Positions 5,728 through 15,688 of a stretch of DNA of 45,630 bases are shown piece after piece. Under the pieces are notes generated by a model. That model saw nothing but the letters and a program-made list of their open reading frames with translations, was not told the origin of the DNA and made no database searches. The position numbers and the translations under genes were made by a program. The stretch is from an uncultured Bacteroidales bacterium (GTDB lineage Bacteria; Bacteroidota; Bacteroidia; Bacteroidales; P3), in NCBI GenBank assembly GCA_947306225.1, contig CAMZFW010000004.1:1-45630 (forward strand), given 5' to 3'. Numbering within the stretch: position 1 is the stretch's first letter; every line of letters begins with the position of its first letter.

Positions 5728-6597
5728 ATGAACGAGACACAAGAATGGACAACCGTCATTCAACCGAAAGACAAGTTGCTGTCGGTTGATTTTAAAGAGT
5801 TATGGAGGTATCGTGATTTGTATACGCTGTTTGTGAAGCGGAATATTATTACGCAGTATAAGCAGACAGTGTTGGGGCCGCTATGGTTTGTGATACAGCC
5901 AGTACTGACGGTCATTATGTACATGGTGGTGTTTGGCGGTATCGCGGGTATTGCTACCGACGATATACCTCAGCCGTTGTTTTATTTGGCGGGTACCTGT
6001 ATGTGGCAATATTTTTCGGACTGCCTTGGAAAAACATCTAATACGTTTGTAAACAACAGCGGTCTATTTGGAAAGGTCTATTTCCCACGATTGATAACGC
6101 CATTGTCCAACGTGACATCCAACCTATTGAGATTTGGCATCCAGATGAGTCTGTTCATTGTGGTGTATGTCATCTATGCAATACGCGGTTGTAATGCTCA
6201 TTTGACGTGGTACCTATTGCTGTTCCCTCTATTGGTAATGATGATGGCGGGACTGGCGTTGGGGTTCGGTCTGGTTATCTCCAGTATGACTACGAAGTAT
6301 AGGGACTTGCAGATTCTGTTCTCGTTTGTGGTGTCGTTGTGGATGTATGCCACACCTATTGTATATCCGTTGAGCTTGGTGAAGGGCAAGGTGGCAGCAG
6401 GTTTTGACCTGTATACCATCATGCGCCTGAATCCAGTGACGCCAGTGCTTGAGACCTTCAAATATGGTGCCTTGGGTGCGGGTGAGTTTATCGGTTGGCA
6501 GTGGTTGGCATATAGTTTTGTCTTTATGGTAGCGCTACTTGCCTTGGGCGTGGTCATCTTTAACAAGACTCAGAAGAGTTTCATGGATACGGTGTAA
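5728..6597 (+). CDS. wzm: ABC-2 type polysaccharide export permease (Wzm)
   Basis: 289-residue inner-membrane permease of the ABC-2 export family, partner of the ATPase at 8636-9910; together they would flip a lipid-linked polysaccharide across the inner membrane. It has the family N-terminus [17 protein letters not shown] followed by [15 protein letters not shown], then about six hydrophobic segments, and ends with [11 protein letters not shown], typical of Wzm/RfbA permeases. The gene follows the sugar transferase after 21 nt. Two nucleotide-sugar genes separate it from its ATPase, a less usual order than adjacent wzm-wzt. Confidence 0.9.
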   Translation: MNETQEWTTVIQPKDKLLSVDFKELWRYRDLYTLFVKRNIITQYKQTVLGPLWFVIQPVLTVIMYMVVFGGIAGIATDDIPQPLFYLAGTCMWQYFSDCLGKTSNTFVNNSGLFGKVYFPRLITPLSNVTSNLLRFGIQMSLFIVVYVIYAIRGCNAHLTWYLLLFPLLVMMMAGLALGFGLVISSMTTKYRDLQILFSFVVSLWMYATPIVYPLSLVKGKVAAGFDLYTIMRLNPVTPVLETFKYGALGAGEFIGWQWLAYSFVFMVALLALGVVIFNKTQKSFMDTV

Positions 6598-6604
6598 AAG
6601 TATT

Positions 6605-7693
6605 ATGAAGTCGGCACTCATAACAGGTATAACGGGACAGGACGGAAGCTATCTTGCAGAGTTCCTCTTGGAAAAGGGGTATGATGTGCATGGTGTCATA
6701 CGTCGTTCGTCGGTTGACTATCGTGAGCGGATAGCGCACTTGGAGGGTCATGAGCGTTTCCATCTGCACTATGGCGACATGGGTGACACGCTGAGTGTCA
6801 TTCAGGTGGTAGGGAAAGTGAGACCGACTGAGATATACAACTTGGCGGCGCAGAGCCATGTGCAGGTTAGTTTTGATGCTCCTGAATATACAGCCAATGT
6901 CGATGCGACAGGTGTGTTGCGTATTCTTGAGGCGGTGCGTCACTGTGGATTGGAGAAGAGTTGCCGTATTTATCAGGCGAGCACATCGGAGCTGTATGGT
7001 CGTGTGGTTTCGGTGCCGCAGAACGAAGAGACTCCGTTTTATCCATACAGTCCGTATGCTGTGGCAAAGTTGTATGGATATTGGATAGTGAAGGAGTATC
7101 GTGAGGCATACAATATGTTCTGCTGTAATGGCATATTGTTCAACCATGAGAGCGAGCGGCGGGGAGAGACGTTTGTGACGCGTAAGATTACGCTGGCGGC
7201 GGCGCGTATCCGCCAAGGCAGGCAGGAGAAACTGCTGTTGGGCAACCTGTCGTCGTTGCGCGATTGGGGCTATGCCAAGGACTATGTGGAGTGTATGTGG
7301 ATGATATTGCAGAACGAGAATCCTGAGGACTTTGTCATTGCCACAGGCGAACAGCATAGTGTGAGAGAGTTTTGTCAGCTGGCTTTCCATTATGTAGGCA
7401 TCGAGTTGCGTTGGGAAGGCGAAGGTATTGACGAGAAAGGTATTGACAAGGCTACGGGAAAAGTGCTGGTGGAGGTGAGCCCCGATTTCTACCGTCCCAC
7501 TGATGTGGTAAACTTGCTGGGTGACCCGTCGAAGGCGAAGCGAATGTTAGGCTGGAACCCATCGAAGACACCTTTTGAGAAGTTGGTGAAGTTGATGGTG
7601 GAAAATGATATGGCAAAGGTAGCCTCCGACGAAGCGGCAGCAAAGGTACGCTGCAACCTCGCCGAATACCTCGAAAAAGGAATAGTAAAATGA
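6605..7693 (+). CDS. gmd: GDP-mannose 4,6-dehydratase
   Basis: 362-residue short-chain dehydrogenase that converts GDP-D-mannose to GDP-4-keto-6-deoxy-mannose, first step to GDP-L-fucose. NADP-binding motif [21 protein letters not shown] is at the N-terminus; STSELYG and [13 protein letters not shown] carry the Ser/Thr-Glu and Tyr-Lys catalytic residues; [18 protein letters not shown] is diagnostic for GMD. Length is close to E. coli Gmd (373). The ATG at 6605 is used because the Rossmann fold begins immediately; an upstream in-frame ATG lies inside wzm. Its stop overlaps the fcl start (ATGA), so the two pathway enzymes are co-translated. Confidence 0.96.
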   Translation: MKSALITGITGQDGSYLAEFLLEKGYDVHGVIRRSSVDYRERIAHLEGHERFHLHYGDMGDTLSVIQVVGKVRPTEIYNLAAQSHVQVSFDAPEYTANVDATGVLRILEAVRHCGLEKSCRIYQASTSELYGRVVSVPQNEETPFYPYSPYAVAKLYGYWIVKEYREAYNMFCCNGILFNHESERRGETFVTRKITLAAARIRQGRQEKLLLGNLSSLRDWGYAKDYVECMWMILQNENPEDFVIATGEQHSVREFCQLAFHYVGIELRWEGEGIDEKGIDKATGKVLVEVSPDFYRPTDVVNLLGDPSKAKRMLGWNPSKTPFEKLVKLMVENDMAKVASDEAAAKVRCNLAEYLEKGIVK

Positions 7694-8631
7694 ACAAGGA
7701 TTCCAAGATATATGTGGCAGGCCATCGCGGCATGGTTGGTTCAGCCATTGTGCGTGAATTGCAGAGGCAGGGCTATACCAACATTATCACGCGTACGCAT
7801 GCAGAGTTGGATCTTACACGGCAGGAAGCAGTGGAACGTTTTTTTGAGGGAGAAAGGCCTGAGTACGTTTTTCTGGCGGCAGCCAAGGTTGGCGGTATTG
7901 TTGCCAACCAGAGTGCGTTGGCCGATTTTATGTACGAGAATATGATATTGGAAATGAATGTCATCCACTCGGCATGGCGCAATGGTTGCAAGAAATTGGA
8001 ATTCTTGGGGTCGAGTTGCATCTATCCCCGATTGGCACCCCAGCCTATGCAGGAGAGCTGCCTGTTGACTTCGGAATTGGAAAAGACTAATGAGGCTTAC
8101 GCCTTGGCAAAGATATCGGGACTGAAATATTGTGAATATCTCAATAGACAATACGGCACAGACTATATCAGTGTGATGCCGACTAATTTGTATGGTCCAA
8201 ACGACAATTACCATCCCGAACATAGTCATGTGCTCCCAGCCATGATACGACGTTTCCACGAGGCGAAGGAGGCAGAGCTCAAAGAAGTGGTGTGCTGGGG
8301 CGATGGGTCACCGCTACGCGAGTTTCTCTATGTTGATGATTTGGCTAACTTGTGTGTGTTCTTAATGAACCATTATAGTGGCAACGAGACAGTCAATGCC
8401 GGCACAGGTAAGGAGATTACCATCAAGGAGCTTGCCGAGCTGGTGGCACGAACCGTTGGCTATCAAGGAACGATAAAATGGGATGCCAGCCGACCTAATG
8501 GTACCCCCCGAAAGCTGCTCGATGTCAGCAAGGCGACGCGGCTAGGATGGACATATAAGACCGAGCTGGACGAAGGCATCCGTCTGGCATACGACGATTT
8601 TTTACACTCACCCTTACGGGCTGAAAGATAA
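7690..8631 (+). CDS. fcl: GDP-L-fucose synthase
   Basis: 313-residue bifunctional epimerase/reductase that turns GDP-4-keto-6-deoxy-mannose into GDP-L-fucose. It has the NADP motif [28 protein letters not shown] and [20 protein letters not shown] with the catalytic Ser-Tyr-Lys set, and [19 protein letters not shown] typical of WcaG/Fcl. Length matches the E. coli enzyme (321). Translationally coupled to gmd by a 4-nt overlap. With gmd it implies that fucose, or a derivative of it, is part of the polysaccharide. Confidence 0.96.
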   Translation: MNKDSKIYVAGHRGMVGSAIVRELQRQGYTNIITRTHAELDLTRQEAVERFFEGERPEYVFLAAAKVGGIVANQSALADFMYENMILEMNVIHSAWRNGCKKLEFLGSSCIYPRLAPQPMQESCLLTSELEKTNEAYALAKISGLKYCEYLNRQYGTDYISVMPTNLYGPNDNYHPEHSHVLPAMIRRFHEAKEAELKEVVCWGDGSPLREFLYVDDLANLCVFLMNHYSGNETVNAGTGKEITIKELAELVARTVGYQGTIKWDASRPNGTPRKLLDVSKATRLGWTYKTELDEGIRLAYDDFLHSPLRAER

Positions 8632-8635
8632 TATT

Positions 8636-9910
8636 ATGGCAACAGCAATCGAATTCAACAACGTCTCAAAACAATACAGGTTGGGACTTGTCTCCACACG
8701 CACCCTCAGTCACGACCTACAACGTTGGTGGGCCGTCAGCGTGCGCGGCAAAGAAGACCCTTATCTCAAAGTCGGCTCCGTCAATGACCGTTCCACGAAG
8801 GCCGACAGCGAGTACGTATGGGCACTTCGCAACATCGATTTCAAGGTCGAACAAGGCGACGTAATCGGCATCATCGGCCGCAACGGCGCAGGCAAGAGTA
8901 CCCTGTTAAAAATCCTCTCCAAAGTCACCGGGCCCACCACCGGTACCATCAAGGCTCGTGGCCGTATCGGCTCGCTCCTCGAAGTAGGCACCGGCTTCCA
9001 CCCCGAAATGACTGGTCGCGAAAACATATACCTCAACGGTGCCATTCTCGGCATGACCAAGGCCGAGATAGCCCGCAAACTCGACGAGATAGTCGACTTC
9101 AGTGGCTGCGCCCGCTATATCGATACGCCTGTCAAACGCTACAGTTCAGGCATGACTGTGCGTCTTGGTTTCGCTGTCGCCGCATTTCTGGAACCCGAAA
9201 TACTTGTGGTCGACGAAGTGCTGGCAGTCGGTGATGCTGAATTCCAGAAAAAAGCTATCGGAAAAATGCAGGACGTAAGTCAGGGCGAAGGACGTACAGT
9301 CCTTTTTGTCAGCCACAATATGGCTAGCATACAAAGACTATGCCGTTCCGGCATACTGCTGGAAAAGGGCTCTGTTTCATACGCAGGAACTGCCGCTGAA
9401 ACCATCTCTAAGTACCTCTCTGAACAAGTCGTCCAGTCCGAGTACCAAAACCCCAACCCTCAAGCTAATCAGAAACTCGTACTCCTTTCGGCAAACGTTA
9501 GCCCCAAGACAGGTAGCCTCATATATACTACCACACCCATCCAAATCCGTTTCACCATACGTGTCAACCAACCGGTTGGCCATATGGTTGTGGGCTTCAA
9601 CCTTATGAGCTCTTTCCAATATCCCTTGGCGAGAGCCGATTACAACGACCAAAATGGTGCTTATTCCCTCGACCCGGGCGAGTATGAGTTCCTTTTCGAA
9701 ATACCAGCTAACACCCTCTCCAACGGCGACTACAAAATAGAATTCGACGTGGCTGAAAAAGGTGTTAGAAACTATGCCGGTGAGCAATCGGTACTGACGT
9801 TCCATGTTGACATAGACGAACACAGCCACGCCAATACCTTCTCCGAAAACATCAGTTCTAAGATGTCCATCATTAGAGAAAACTGGTTGGTCAAATACGA
9901 GAAACAGTGA
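8636..9910 (+). CDS. wzt: ABC transporter ATPase with C-terminal glycan-binding domain (Wzt)
   Basis: 424-residue ATPase that powers export by Wzm. The nucleotide-binding domain has Walker A GRNGAGKST (81-89), signature YSSGMTVRLGF, and Walker B ILVVDEVLAVGD. Residues from about 270 to 424 form an extra domain like the Wzt C-terminal domain, which in O-antigen exporters recognises the finished, capped chain end. This suggests that a specific terminal group must be present before export. Starts 5 nt after fcl. Codon usage switches abruptly at this gene to C-ending codons, unlike the G/T-ending codons of the four preceding genes. Confidence 0.93.
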   Translation: MATAIEFNNVSKQYRLGLVSTRTLSHDLQRWWAVSVRGKEDPYLKVGSVNDRSTKADSEYVWALRNIDFKVEQGDVIGIIGRNGAGKSTLLKILSKVTGPTTGTIKARGRIGSLLEVGTGFHPEMTGRENIYLNGAILGMTKAEIARKLDEIVDFSGCARYIDTPVKRYSSGMTVRLGFAVAAFLEPEILVVDEVLAVGDAEFQKKAIGKMQDVSQGEGRTVLFVSHNMASIQRLCRSGILLEKGSVSYAGTAAETISKYLSEQVVQSEYQNPNPQANQKLVLLSANVSPKTGSLIYTTTPIQIRFTIRVNQPVGHMVVGFNLMSSFQYPLARADYNDQNGAYSLDPGEYEFLFEIPANTLSNGDYKIEFDVAEKGVRNYAGEQSVLTFHVDIDEHSHANTFSENISSKMSIIRENWLVKYEKQ

Positions 9911-9947
9911 GCATAGAGCGTTTTCTCAACTAGAAACTCCCTTCGAA

Positions 9948-10856
9948 ATGGTCTCCGTCATTATTCCCAATTACAACCACGCCCCCTTCCTAGGCGAGCG
10001 GCTTGACACAGTCTTCTCGCAAACCTATCAGGATTTCGAGGTGATAATTCTCGACGACCGTTCCACCGACAATAGCCTCGAAATACTACAGCCCTACGCC
10101 ACCCATCCCAAAGTGTCGCACTTTGTGGCGAACGAAGTCAATTCGGGTTCACCATTCAAACAGTGGAAACGAGGAGTGTCGTTGGCAAAAGGCGAGTGGA
10201 TTTGGATAGCGGAAAGTGACGATATCGCCGACCCTACGTTCTTAGAACGGATGATGCAGGCCGTTGCCAAACATCCATCAGTGGGGTTGGCGTACTCCTA
10301 TCTGCGATGGATTGATGCCGCAGGCAAAACCTTAGGTGTCGACCAAGTCGATGGCGCAACGCATTACTATACAGGCAAACAGTTTGCTGTCCAGAAACTG
10401 CTCTACACTACCACCATCTACAATGTCAGTTCATGCATCTTCAGGCGCGACGCATTCATGCAGGTCGACTGCTCATTCTTCGAAACTATGCGCTGTAGCG
10501 GTGATTACGGCTTCTATGCTCAGATGGCACAAGTGACCGACGTGTTAGAAGTGAAAGAAGTCCTGACAGGATATAGGCAGCATGCCTCCAACACTTCGCG
10601 ACAGATGATGAAGGCAGGAGTCTCGTGCCAAGAAGACCTCGCCGTCCTAAACCTTATTTGCGACAAATACAACATCCCTCAGTCAAAATACGCAAAGTTC
10701 TGGGCGCGTATGCAATCATTTCATCACCTACCCTGGAGTATCCGGACTACGATATTCAAAGCATATTGGAAAAAGCACCCCCGCATAGTGCTTTGGAGTC
10801 TCTACTACTTAGTATACAATCTTTTGAGAAAGATATGGCGCAACATCAAGCGTTAG
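9948..10856 (+). CDS. Glycosyltransferase family 2 protein
   Basis: 302-residue cytoplasmic GT2 enzyme adding one sugar of the repeat unit; specificity unknown. VSVIIPNYNHAPFLGERLD opens the fold, ILDDRSTDNS binds the nucleotide and WIWIAESDDIAD carries the DxD-like motif (ESDD). The C-terminal 60 residues are basic with aromatic residues, suggesting peripheral membrane contact. It follows wzt after 37 nt and overlaps the next glycosyltransferase gene by 22 nt in another frame. Confidence 0.92.
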   Translation: MVSVIIPNYNHAPFLGERLDTVFSQTYQDFEVIILDDRSTDNSLEILQPYATHPKVSHFVANEVNSGSPFKQWKRGVSLAKGEWIWIAESDDIADPTFLERMMQAVAKHPSVGLAYSYLRWIDAAGKTLGVDQVDGATHYYTGKQFAVQKLLYTTTIYNVSSCIFRRDAFMQVDCSFFETMRCSGDYGFYAQMAQVTDVLEVKEVLTGYRQHASNTSRQMMKAGVSCQEDLAVLNLICDKYNIPQSKYAKFWARMQSFHHLPWSIRTTIFKAYWKKHPRIVLWSLYYLVYNLLRKIWRNIKR

Positions 10857-11920
10857 ACAATACCACTAGGCAGATACCCCTGCTCAGCTATATAGTGGTT
10901 GCCCACAACCATGGACAGTGTATACGCCGTTGCCTAGACAGCATACTGTCGCAACAAATGAGATTCCCCTACGAAATAGTTGTAGGCGACGACAGGTCAA
11001 CCGACGACACGTGGGCGATATTGGAAGAATATAAGGATAAGTATCCTGACATTTTTACCATCTATCGTGTTAACTCCGACGACTGCAACCCACTATCATC
11101 CTCCGACAGAGCCAGCTATAACAGGGGACACGCCTACAGGTTGATTAAAGGGAAATACTATGCCGAAGTGGATGGAGACGATTATCTCCTACCGGGCGAC
11201 ACCTACCAAAAGCAGGTCGAACTGCTGGAAACCCACCCTGACTGCTGGCTCTGTATGCAAAACATGTCAATTGTGGAAGGAAAAGAATCTAGTGACGGAC
11301 TTTCGGGAACAGTGTTCAGCGCGGCGAGAAAGTGGTTTCCTGACAACAAGTTAAAGAACATGCAGATAGTAACAGCCGAGAACTACCTTTCACATCCTGA
11401 CCTCTTTTCTCAGCATCAGTCTTTTGTATACCGGAGGCATCGTGACAGTAGTCCTATTGACCTATTAGGACTAGACTACGAAGACACCACAGCCACACTC
11501 TTCCATCTCCAATTTGGTGACATTATATACCTCAACCAGTCTGGCTACCAGTATATCAGCTACCCTCAAGGCATCAACCGACAGCTCAGTGATGATGACC
11601 GTCTGGTGCGGCTAGCTCTCCTTCCATTGATGCACACACACTACTTCCCTCAATTTACCCGTCCGATACTTCTGGCTGCGATGCCCGAGCTGAACCACCT
11701 GCTCAAAGTCACCGTCGGGAGACAGATGTGCTTGTCGGCTGAAACACGCCGCGCACTCACCCGATATAAAGGTTTCCTATTCCACTATTACACACACGAC
11801 AGACACACTATTGTACAGCAGTTTAGAATCAGATTCGCTCGCTACGTGGTGCTACTGATAAACCGTCACAAATGTACGTCACCCTTTTGGACAAATCTCT
11901 CGGCACGGATACTCAGCTAA
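10835..11920 (+). CDS. Glycosyltransferase family 2 protein
   Basis: 361-residue GT2 enzyme. LLSYIVVAHNHGQCIRRCLDSIL begins the fold near residue 19, VVGDDRSTDDTWAILEEY follows, and YYAEVDGDDYLL carries the metal-binding DGDD. ATG at 10835 is selected: it sits just before the GT fold, while the longer open frame back to 10625 reads through the previous gene and codes for unlikely sequence. The overlap with the preceding GT is 22 nt. The C-terminus is basic and hydrophobic. Donor unknown. Confidence 0.9.
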   Translation: MAQHQALDNTTRQIPLLSYIVVAHNHGQCIRRCLDSILSQQMRFPYEIVVGDDRSTDDTWAILEEYKDKYPDIFTIYRVNSDDCNPLSSSDRASYNRGHAYRLIKGKYYAEVDGDDYLLPGDTYQKQVELLETHPDCWLCMQNMSIVEGKESSDGLSGTVFSAARKWFPDNKLKNMQIVTAENYLSHPDLFSQHQSFVYRRHRDSSPIDLLGLDYEDTTATLFHLQFGDIIYLNQSGYQYISYPQGINRQLSDDDRLVRLALLPLMHTHYFPQFTRPILLAAMPELNHLLKVTVGRQMCLSAETRRALTRYKGFLFHYYTHDRHTIVQQFRIRFARYVVLLINRHKCTSPFWTNLSARILS

Positions 11921-11927
11921 TCACCTC

Positions 11928-12407
11928 ATGCACAACCTTGACTGCACTATACGCTATGGAAACTACGTCATAAAAAACCATTGGGCTCTCAGCCTCCTTA
12001 AACACACCTTGGCAAAATATGGAGTCGACTCAGGCTTAGAGATAAAAGCATAGATGGCCTCCCAAACCATAGATGGACGGCTGTTCGCCGACATCAAGCG
12101 ACTTGTGGACATAACTAACAAAAGCTCTGCCCTTAGCGGTAAAGTCGTTTTGGCTCTGTCTGAGTGCAATATTGTGGCAGCATCAACAATTCCGACCGCG
12201 GTGCCGACCGTCATCCCCATCCTGCATACCCTGCCCATATCTAGATTCAAAACACTATTCATTACACAACACAATTGCGAGCTGTCCACGCTATTGCGGA
12301 TTCTGTTCCACAACATCCCTCTCACCGATAGCACCGAGTTATACTACACCCATTTTGATGCCGTCATGCGTAAAAACCATCGGCTCCGCATAGCTCAAGC
12401 ACTATAG
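11928..12407 (+). pseudogene. Possible decayed or interrupted gene with in-frame TAG
   Basis: One reading frame runs from ATG 11928 to the stop ending at 12410 and is broken only by a TAG at 12051-12053, immediately followed by an ATG. The first part (41 codons) begins MHNLDCTIRYGNYVIKNHW; the second (117-118 codons) begins MASQTIDGRLFADIKRL. Codon choice looks like neighbouring genes, and the stretch fills an otherwise empty 568-nt gap in a densely packed operon. I recognise no family. It may be a remnant of a transferase gene, or a short gene starting at 12054. Confidence 0.35.
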
Positions 12408-12488
12408 TAGTACTATAAGACACACAAACATTCTGACTACAGTCGACCAGTTTTACACATTGTTGGTCAATTAATCACTTCCCTTATC

Positions 12489-13259
12489 ATGCGCCTTGCC
12501 ATCATGCAGCCCTATTTTATGCCTTACATAGGCTATTTTCAGGCGATTGCTGCGGTTGATAAATACATTCTCTATAGCAACCTTACCTTCATCAAAGAAG
12601 CTTGGATGAATCGTAACAGGCTCCTCATGCGTGACGGCACCGTGGTACTCACCACCGTGCCCCTCCGCTGCAAGAGTTCCCATACCATGATTTATGACGT
12701 AGAAATAGACAACACCAAGCCTTGGAAAGAAAAACTGCTCCGCACCCTGCAGATGTGCTACAGCCGCAAACCCTACTACGATGAAACATATACGCTCATC
12801 GCCGACTTGCTAGCACCTGAATATTCGCTGCTCAAAGACCTCAACGCTGCAACCATTGTTGGTATAGTCCACCATCTGGGCATTGACACACCCATCGAAA
12901 CCGACAACAGCCGCTTCCTCGACATGGAACAGCAATTGCAAAACATTGAGTCGGACTACTCCCCACTGCCTTATCTCACAGCCACACGCCCCATACGCAA
13001 AGTGGCACGTGTCATCGAAATGTGCCGTCGCGAAGGTGCCGACCACTTCATCAACGCCATCGGAGGACAACAGCTATACTCTCCAGAAGAGTTCGCGCAA
13101 TACAGCATCCGCATAAACTTCGTCCAGACTAACCCCATCCAATATAGGCAGGACACCAAAACTGGTCAGTTTGTCCCCAACCTCTCCATCATCGACGTTC
13201 TGATGAACAATGGTCGCGAAGGCACGCGGTCACTCCTCACCCAGTACACACTAGTTTGA
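12489..13259 (+). CDS. WbqC family protein
   Basis: 256-residue protein of the WbqC-like family found in O-antigen and capsule loci; its biochemical role is not settled. The diagnostic N-terminus MRLAIMQPYFMPYIGYFQAI and the following KYILYSNLTFIKEAWMNRNR are clear, as is INAIGGQQLYSPEEF near the C-terminus. Length is close to the family norm (about 230-260). It precedes a glycosyltransferase and the adenylation/carrier/GNAT genes, so a part in the same tailoring step is possible but unproven. Confidence 0.88.
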   Translation: MRLAIMQPYFMPYIGYFQAIAAVDKYILYSNLTFIKEAWMNRNRLLMRDGTVVLTTVPLRCKSSHTMIYDVEIDNTKPWKEKLLRTLQMCYSRKPYYDETYTLIADLLAPEYSLLKDLNAATIVGIVHHLGIDTPIETDNSRFLDMEQQLQNIESDYSPLPYLTATRPIRKVARVIEMCRREGADHFINAIGGQQLYSPEEFAQYSIRINFVQTNPIQYRQDTKTGQFVPNLSIIDVLMNNGREGTRSLLTQYTLV

Positions 13260-13263
13260 CACC

Positions 13264-14181
13264 ATGTCTACCACTCCGCTCGTCAGCATTTGTTGCCTCA
13301 CCTACAACCATGCGCCCTTTCTTCGAGACTGTCTAGAGGGCTTTCTTGCCCAACAGACTACCTTTCCCGTCGAGATACTTATCCATGACGATGCCTCCAC
13401 CGATGGCACCGACGCCATTATCCGACAATACGCCCAGCAGAACCCCGACATTATCTTCCCCCTTTATGAAACCGAGAACCAATACTCTCGCGGTCTTGCT
13501 GGTAAGATGGACATTCTCTACAATTATTCTCGTGCCCGTGGTAAATACATAGCCTACTGCGAAGGCGATGACTACTGGACCGACCCTCTCAAACTACAGA
13601 AACAGGTCGACTTCATGGAGTCTCACCCAGACTACTCTGTCTGTTTCCACCGATGCAAACGGCTCAACATCCACACTGGCAAGACTGTCAACGACCGTTG
13701 CTGGCGATACCTCTCGCAGGGACAGGAAGGCACCGACATCACCGTCGACATGTACCTCAGCAGTTGGATCACTCAGCCTCTTACCATGCTCTTCCGACGC
13801 GATAAATTCGACCCCCAATGGCAACAGTGTTATCGCTACTATCGCGACATGCATGAAATATACCATCTCCTTAAGGCGGGCAAAGGTTATCTTTTTGCCT
13901 TCTTTGGTGGAGTCTACCGATTACATCCAGGAGGTATCGCTTCCCAAATTTCGCAGGCGGAATATTGCAAGGTGTCGCTCCCGATAGACCGCGAATTTTA
14001 CCACAAGACACATCATCCGCAGGCTCGTCGCATATATGGTGCCACCCTGCAGAATTGTGTGAATGTGTATGCCAGCACCAATAAATGTAAGGCAGTGTAT
14101 TACGCGTTGGCTGAATTATGGATAGACCGTAGGTACAAATCTTTTGGGAAGAATATTATTAGGATATTCAATGGGAGATAG
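13264..14181 (+). CDS. Glycosyltransferase family 2 protein
   Basis: 305-residue GT2 enzyme with PLVSICCLTYNHAPFLRDCL at the N-terminus, ILIHDDASTDGTDAIIRQYA, and YIAYCEGDDYWTDPLKLQKQ, the EGDDYW motif of a common capsule GT2 subgroup. Starts 4 nt after wbqC-like gene and overlaps the adenylation gene by 11 nt. The coding DNA changes from C-rich to G/T-rich about 130 nt before the stop, a possible recombination junction inside the gene. Confidence 0.92.
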   Translation: MSTTPLVSICCLTYNHAPFLRDCLEGFLAQQTTFPVEILIHDDASTDGTDAIIRQYAQQNPDIIFPLYETENQYSRGLAGKMDILYNYSRARGKYIAYCEGDDYWTDPLKLQKQVDFMESHPDYSVCFHRCKRLNIHTGKTVNDRCWRYLSQGQEGTDITVDMYLSSWITQPLTMLFRRDKFDPQWQQCYRYYRDMHEIYHLLKAGKGYLFAFFGGVYRLHPGGIASQISQAEYCKVSLPIDREFYHKTHHPQARRIYGATLQNCVNVYASTNKCKAVYYALAELWIDRRYKSFGKNIIRIFNGR

Positions 14182-15682
14182 CTTTTCATATCACATACTG
14201 GCTCCGTTGGCACAGAGCGTCAATCGTTATGCCGACAACGCTGCGTTGTGCATTGCAAGTACGAGCTACACCTATCGGCAGCTGGCTCAGCGCATTGCTG
14301 CTATACGTCGTGGCATTAGGCAGCAAGGATGTGCGGACATTATAGTGGCTCTGGTCGTGCACGACGATATTGACACGTATGCCTCAATATTCGCCCTATG
14401 GATGGAGGGGAAGGCATATGTGCCACTGCATCCCAACCAGCCGTTGGAGCGTAATCTAGGCATCATACGGCAGGTGGAAACTCGGACTGTGCTCGATTCT
14501 GTTGACACCTCGCCGTTCGATGCCGTCAACACTCATAACTTTCTTGTTGACGACGACTGGCAGGGAGAGTGCGAGAACTGGGAGGCGTCCAACGACGATG
14601 CATTGGCGTATGTCCTCTTCACCTCGGGTAGCACGGGCGTTCCCAAGGGTGTGGCTATCAGTCGTAGGAATGTGGCAGCCTTCATGGATTCGTTCTGGCA
14701 GACGGGCATCAGTGTCGGTCCCGACGACCGCTGTCTGCAGGCGTTTGATCTCACGTTTGATGTAAGTGTGCAGTCATTCCTCGTCGCGCTTACACATGGT
14801 GCCTGTCTCTATACGGTGCCATATGGTATGGTCAAGTACCTCTATGTCGCACAGCTTATTCAGCAGGAAAGGATTACCTTCGGAGCCATGGCTCCGTCAA
14901 TGCTCACCTATCTGCGACCTTATTTCGACGAGTTGGACGGTAGCAGTTTGCGTGTCTGCATTCTCACCGCTGAAGCTTGTCCCACAGATTTGATGGAGGA
15001 TTGGTACAGATGTGCTAAGAATACTGACATATACGACTTCTACGGTCCAACTGAGGCAACCGTCTATTGCACCTACTACAAGCTCTCACGCCATAGCGAA
15101 AACATCTCTGAAAACGGTATCATCTCCATAGGCCGTCCCTTAGCCAACGTACGTGCAATTATAGTGTCGGAAGAGGGCACGCTAATTACTGGTCAGGAGA
15201 AGGGTGAGTTGTGCGTCAGCGGCGACCAAGTGACGCAGGGATACTGGAACAACCCTGCTAAGAATGCCGAAGCGTTTTTCGAAAAGGAGGTCGATGGCAT
15301 CGTCCGACGCTACTACCGTACTGGCGACTTATGCTACCGCCATGCTAGCGGCAATATCATGTACTGCGGACGCATCGACCAGCAGGTGAAGATACAGGGC
15401 TTTCGTGTCGAATTGGGAGAGATTGAATACCATACTCGCGAGTACTACAATCGGCAGCACCGTGCCGTTGCGATTGCCTTTGAGAACGCTGCGTCGCTAA
15501 CGGAAATTGCGCTCTTTGTGGAGAAAGAGGAGGAGAATCCGTCTCAACTACTCGCCTATCTCCGTTCGAAACTCCCTGCCTATATGGTGCCAGCGCGCAT
15601 CGTCTACTGTCCGTACTTCCCGTTAAATGCTAGCGACAAGATAGATAGAAACCAATTGAGGCATGAATTTGGGGCTAATTAA
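14171..15682 (+). CDS. Amino acid adenylation enzyme (NRPS A-domain / DltA-like, stand-alone)
   Basis: 503-residue ANL-superfamily enzyme predicted to activate an amino acid as aminoacyl-AMP and load it on the adjacent carrier protein. Visible core motifs are LFTSGSTGVPKG (149-160), FDLTFDVSV with Asp197 at the position that binds the substrate amino group, YGPTEAT (291-297), YRTGDL (382-387), GRIDQQVKIQGFRVELGEIE and the catalytic Lys490 in DKIDRNQL. All key residues are present. There is no condensation or thioesterase domain, so it works like DltA, not as part of a peptide assembly line. ATG at 14171 gives the usual N-terminus; an in-frame ATG at 14144 is possible. Overlaps the preceding GT by 11 nt. 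Confidence 0.92.
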   Translation: MGDSFSYHILAPLAQSVNRYADNAALCIASTSYTYRQLAQRIAAIRRGIRQQGCADIIVALVVHDDIDTYASIFALWMEGKAYVPLHPNQPLERNLGIIRQVETRTVLDSVDTSPFDAVNTHNFLVDDDWQGECENWEASNDDALAYVLFTSGSTGVPKGVAISRRNVAAFMDSFWQTGISVGPDDRCLQAFDLTFDVSVQSFLVALTHGACLYTVPYGMVKYLYVAQLIQQERITFGAMAPSMLTYLRPYFDELDGSSLRVCILTAEACPTDLMEDWYRCAKNTDIYDFYGPTEATVYCTYYKLSRHSENISENGIISIGRPLANVRAIIVSEEGTLITGQEKGELCVSGDQVTQGYWNNPAKNAEAFFEKEVDGIVRRYYRTGDLCYRHASGNIMYCGRIDQQVKIQGFRVELGEIEYHTREYYNRQHRAVAIAFENAASLTEIALFVEKEEENPSQLLAYLRSKLPAYMVPARIVYCPYFPLNASDKIDRNQLRHEFGAN

Positions 15683-15688
15683 GATATT

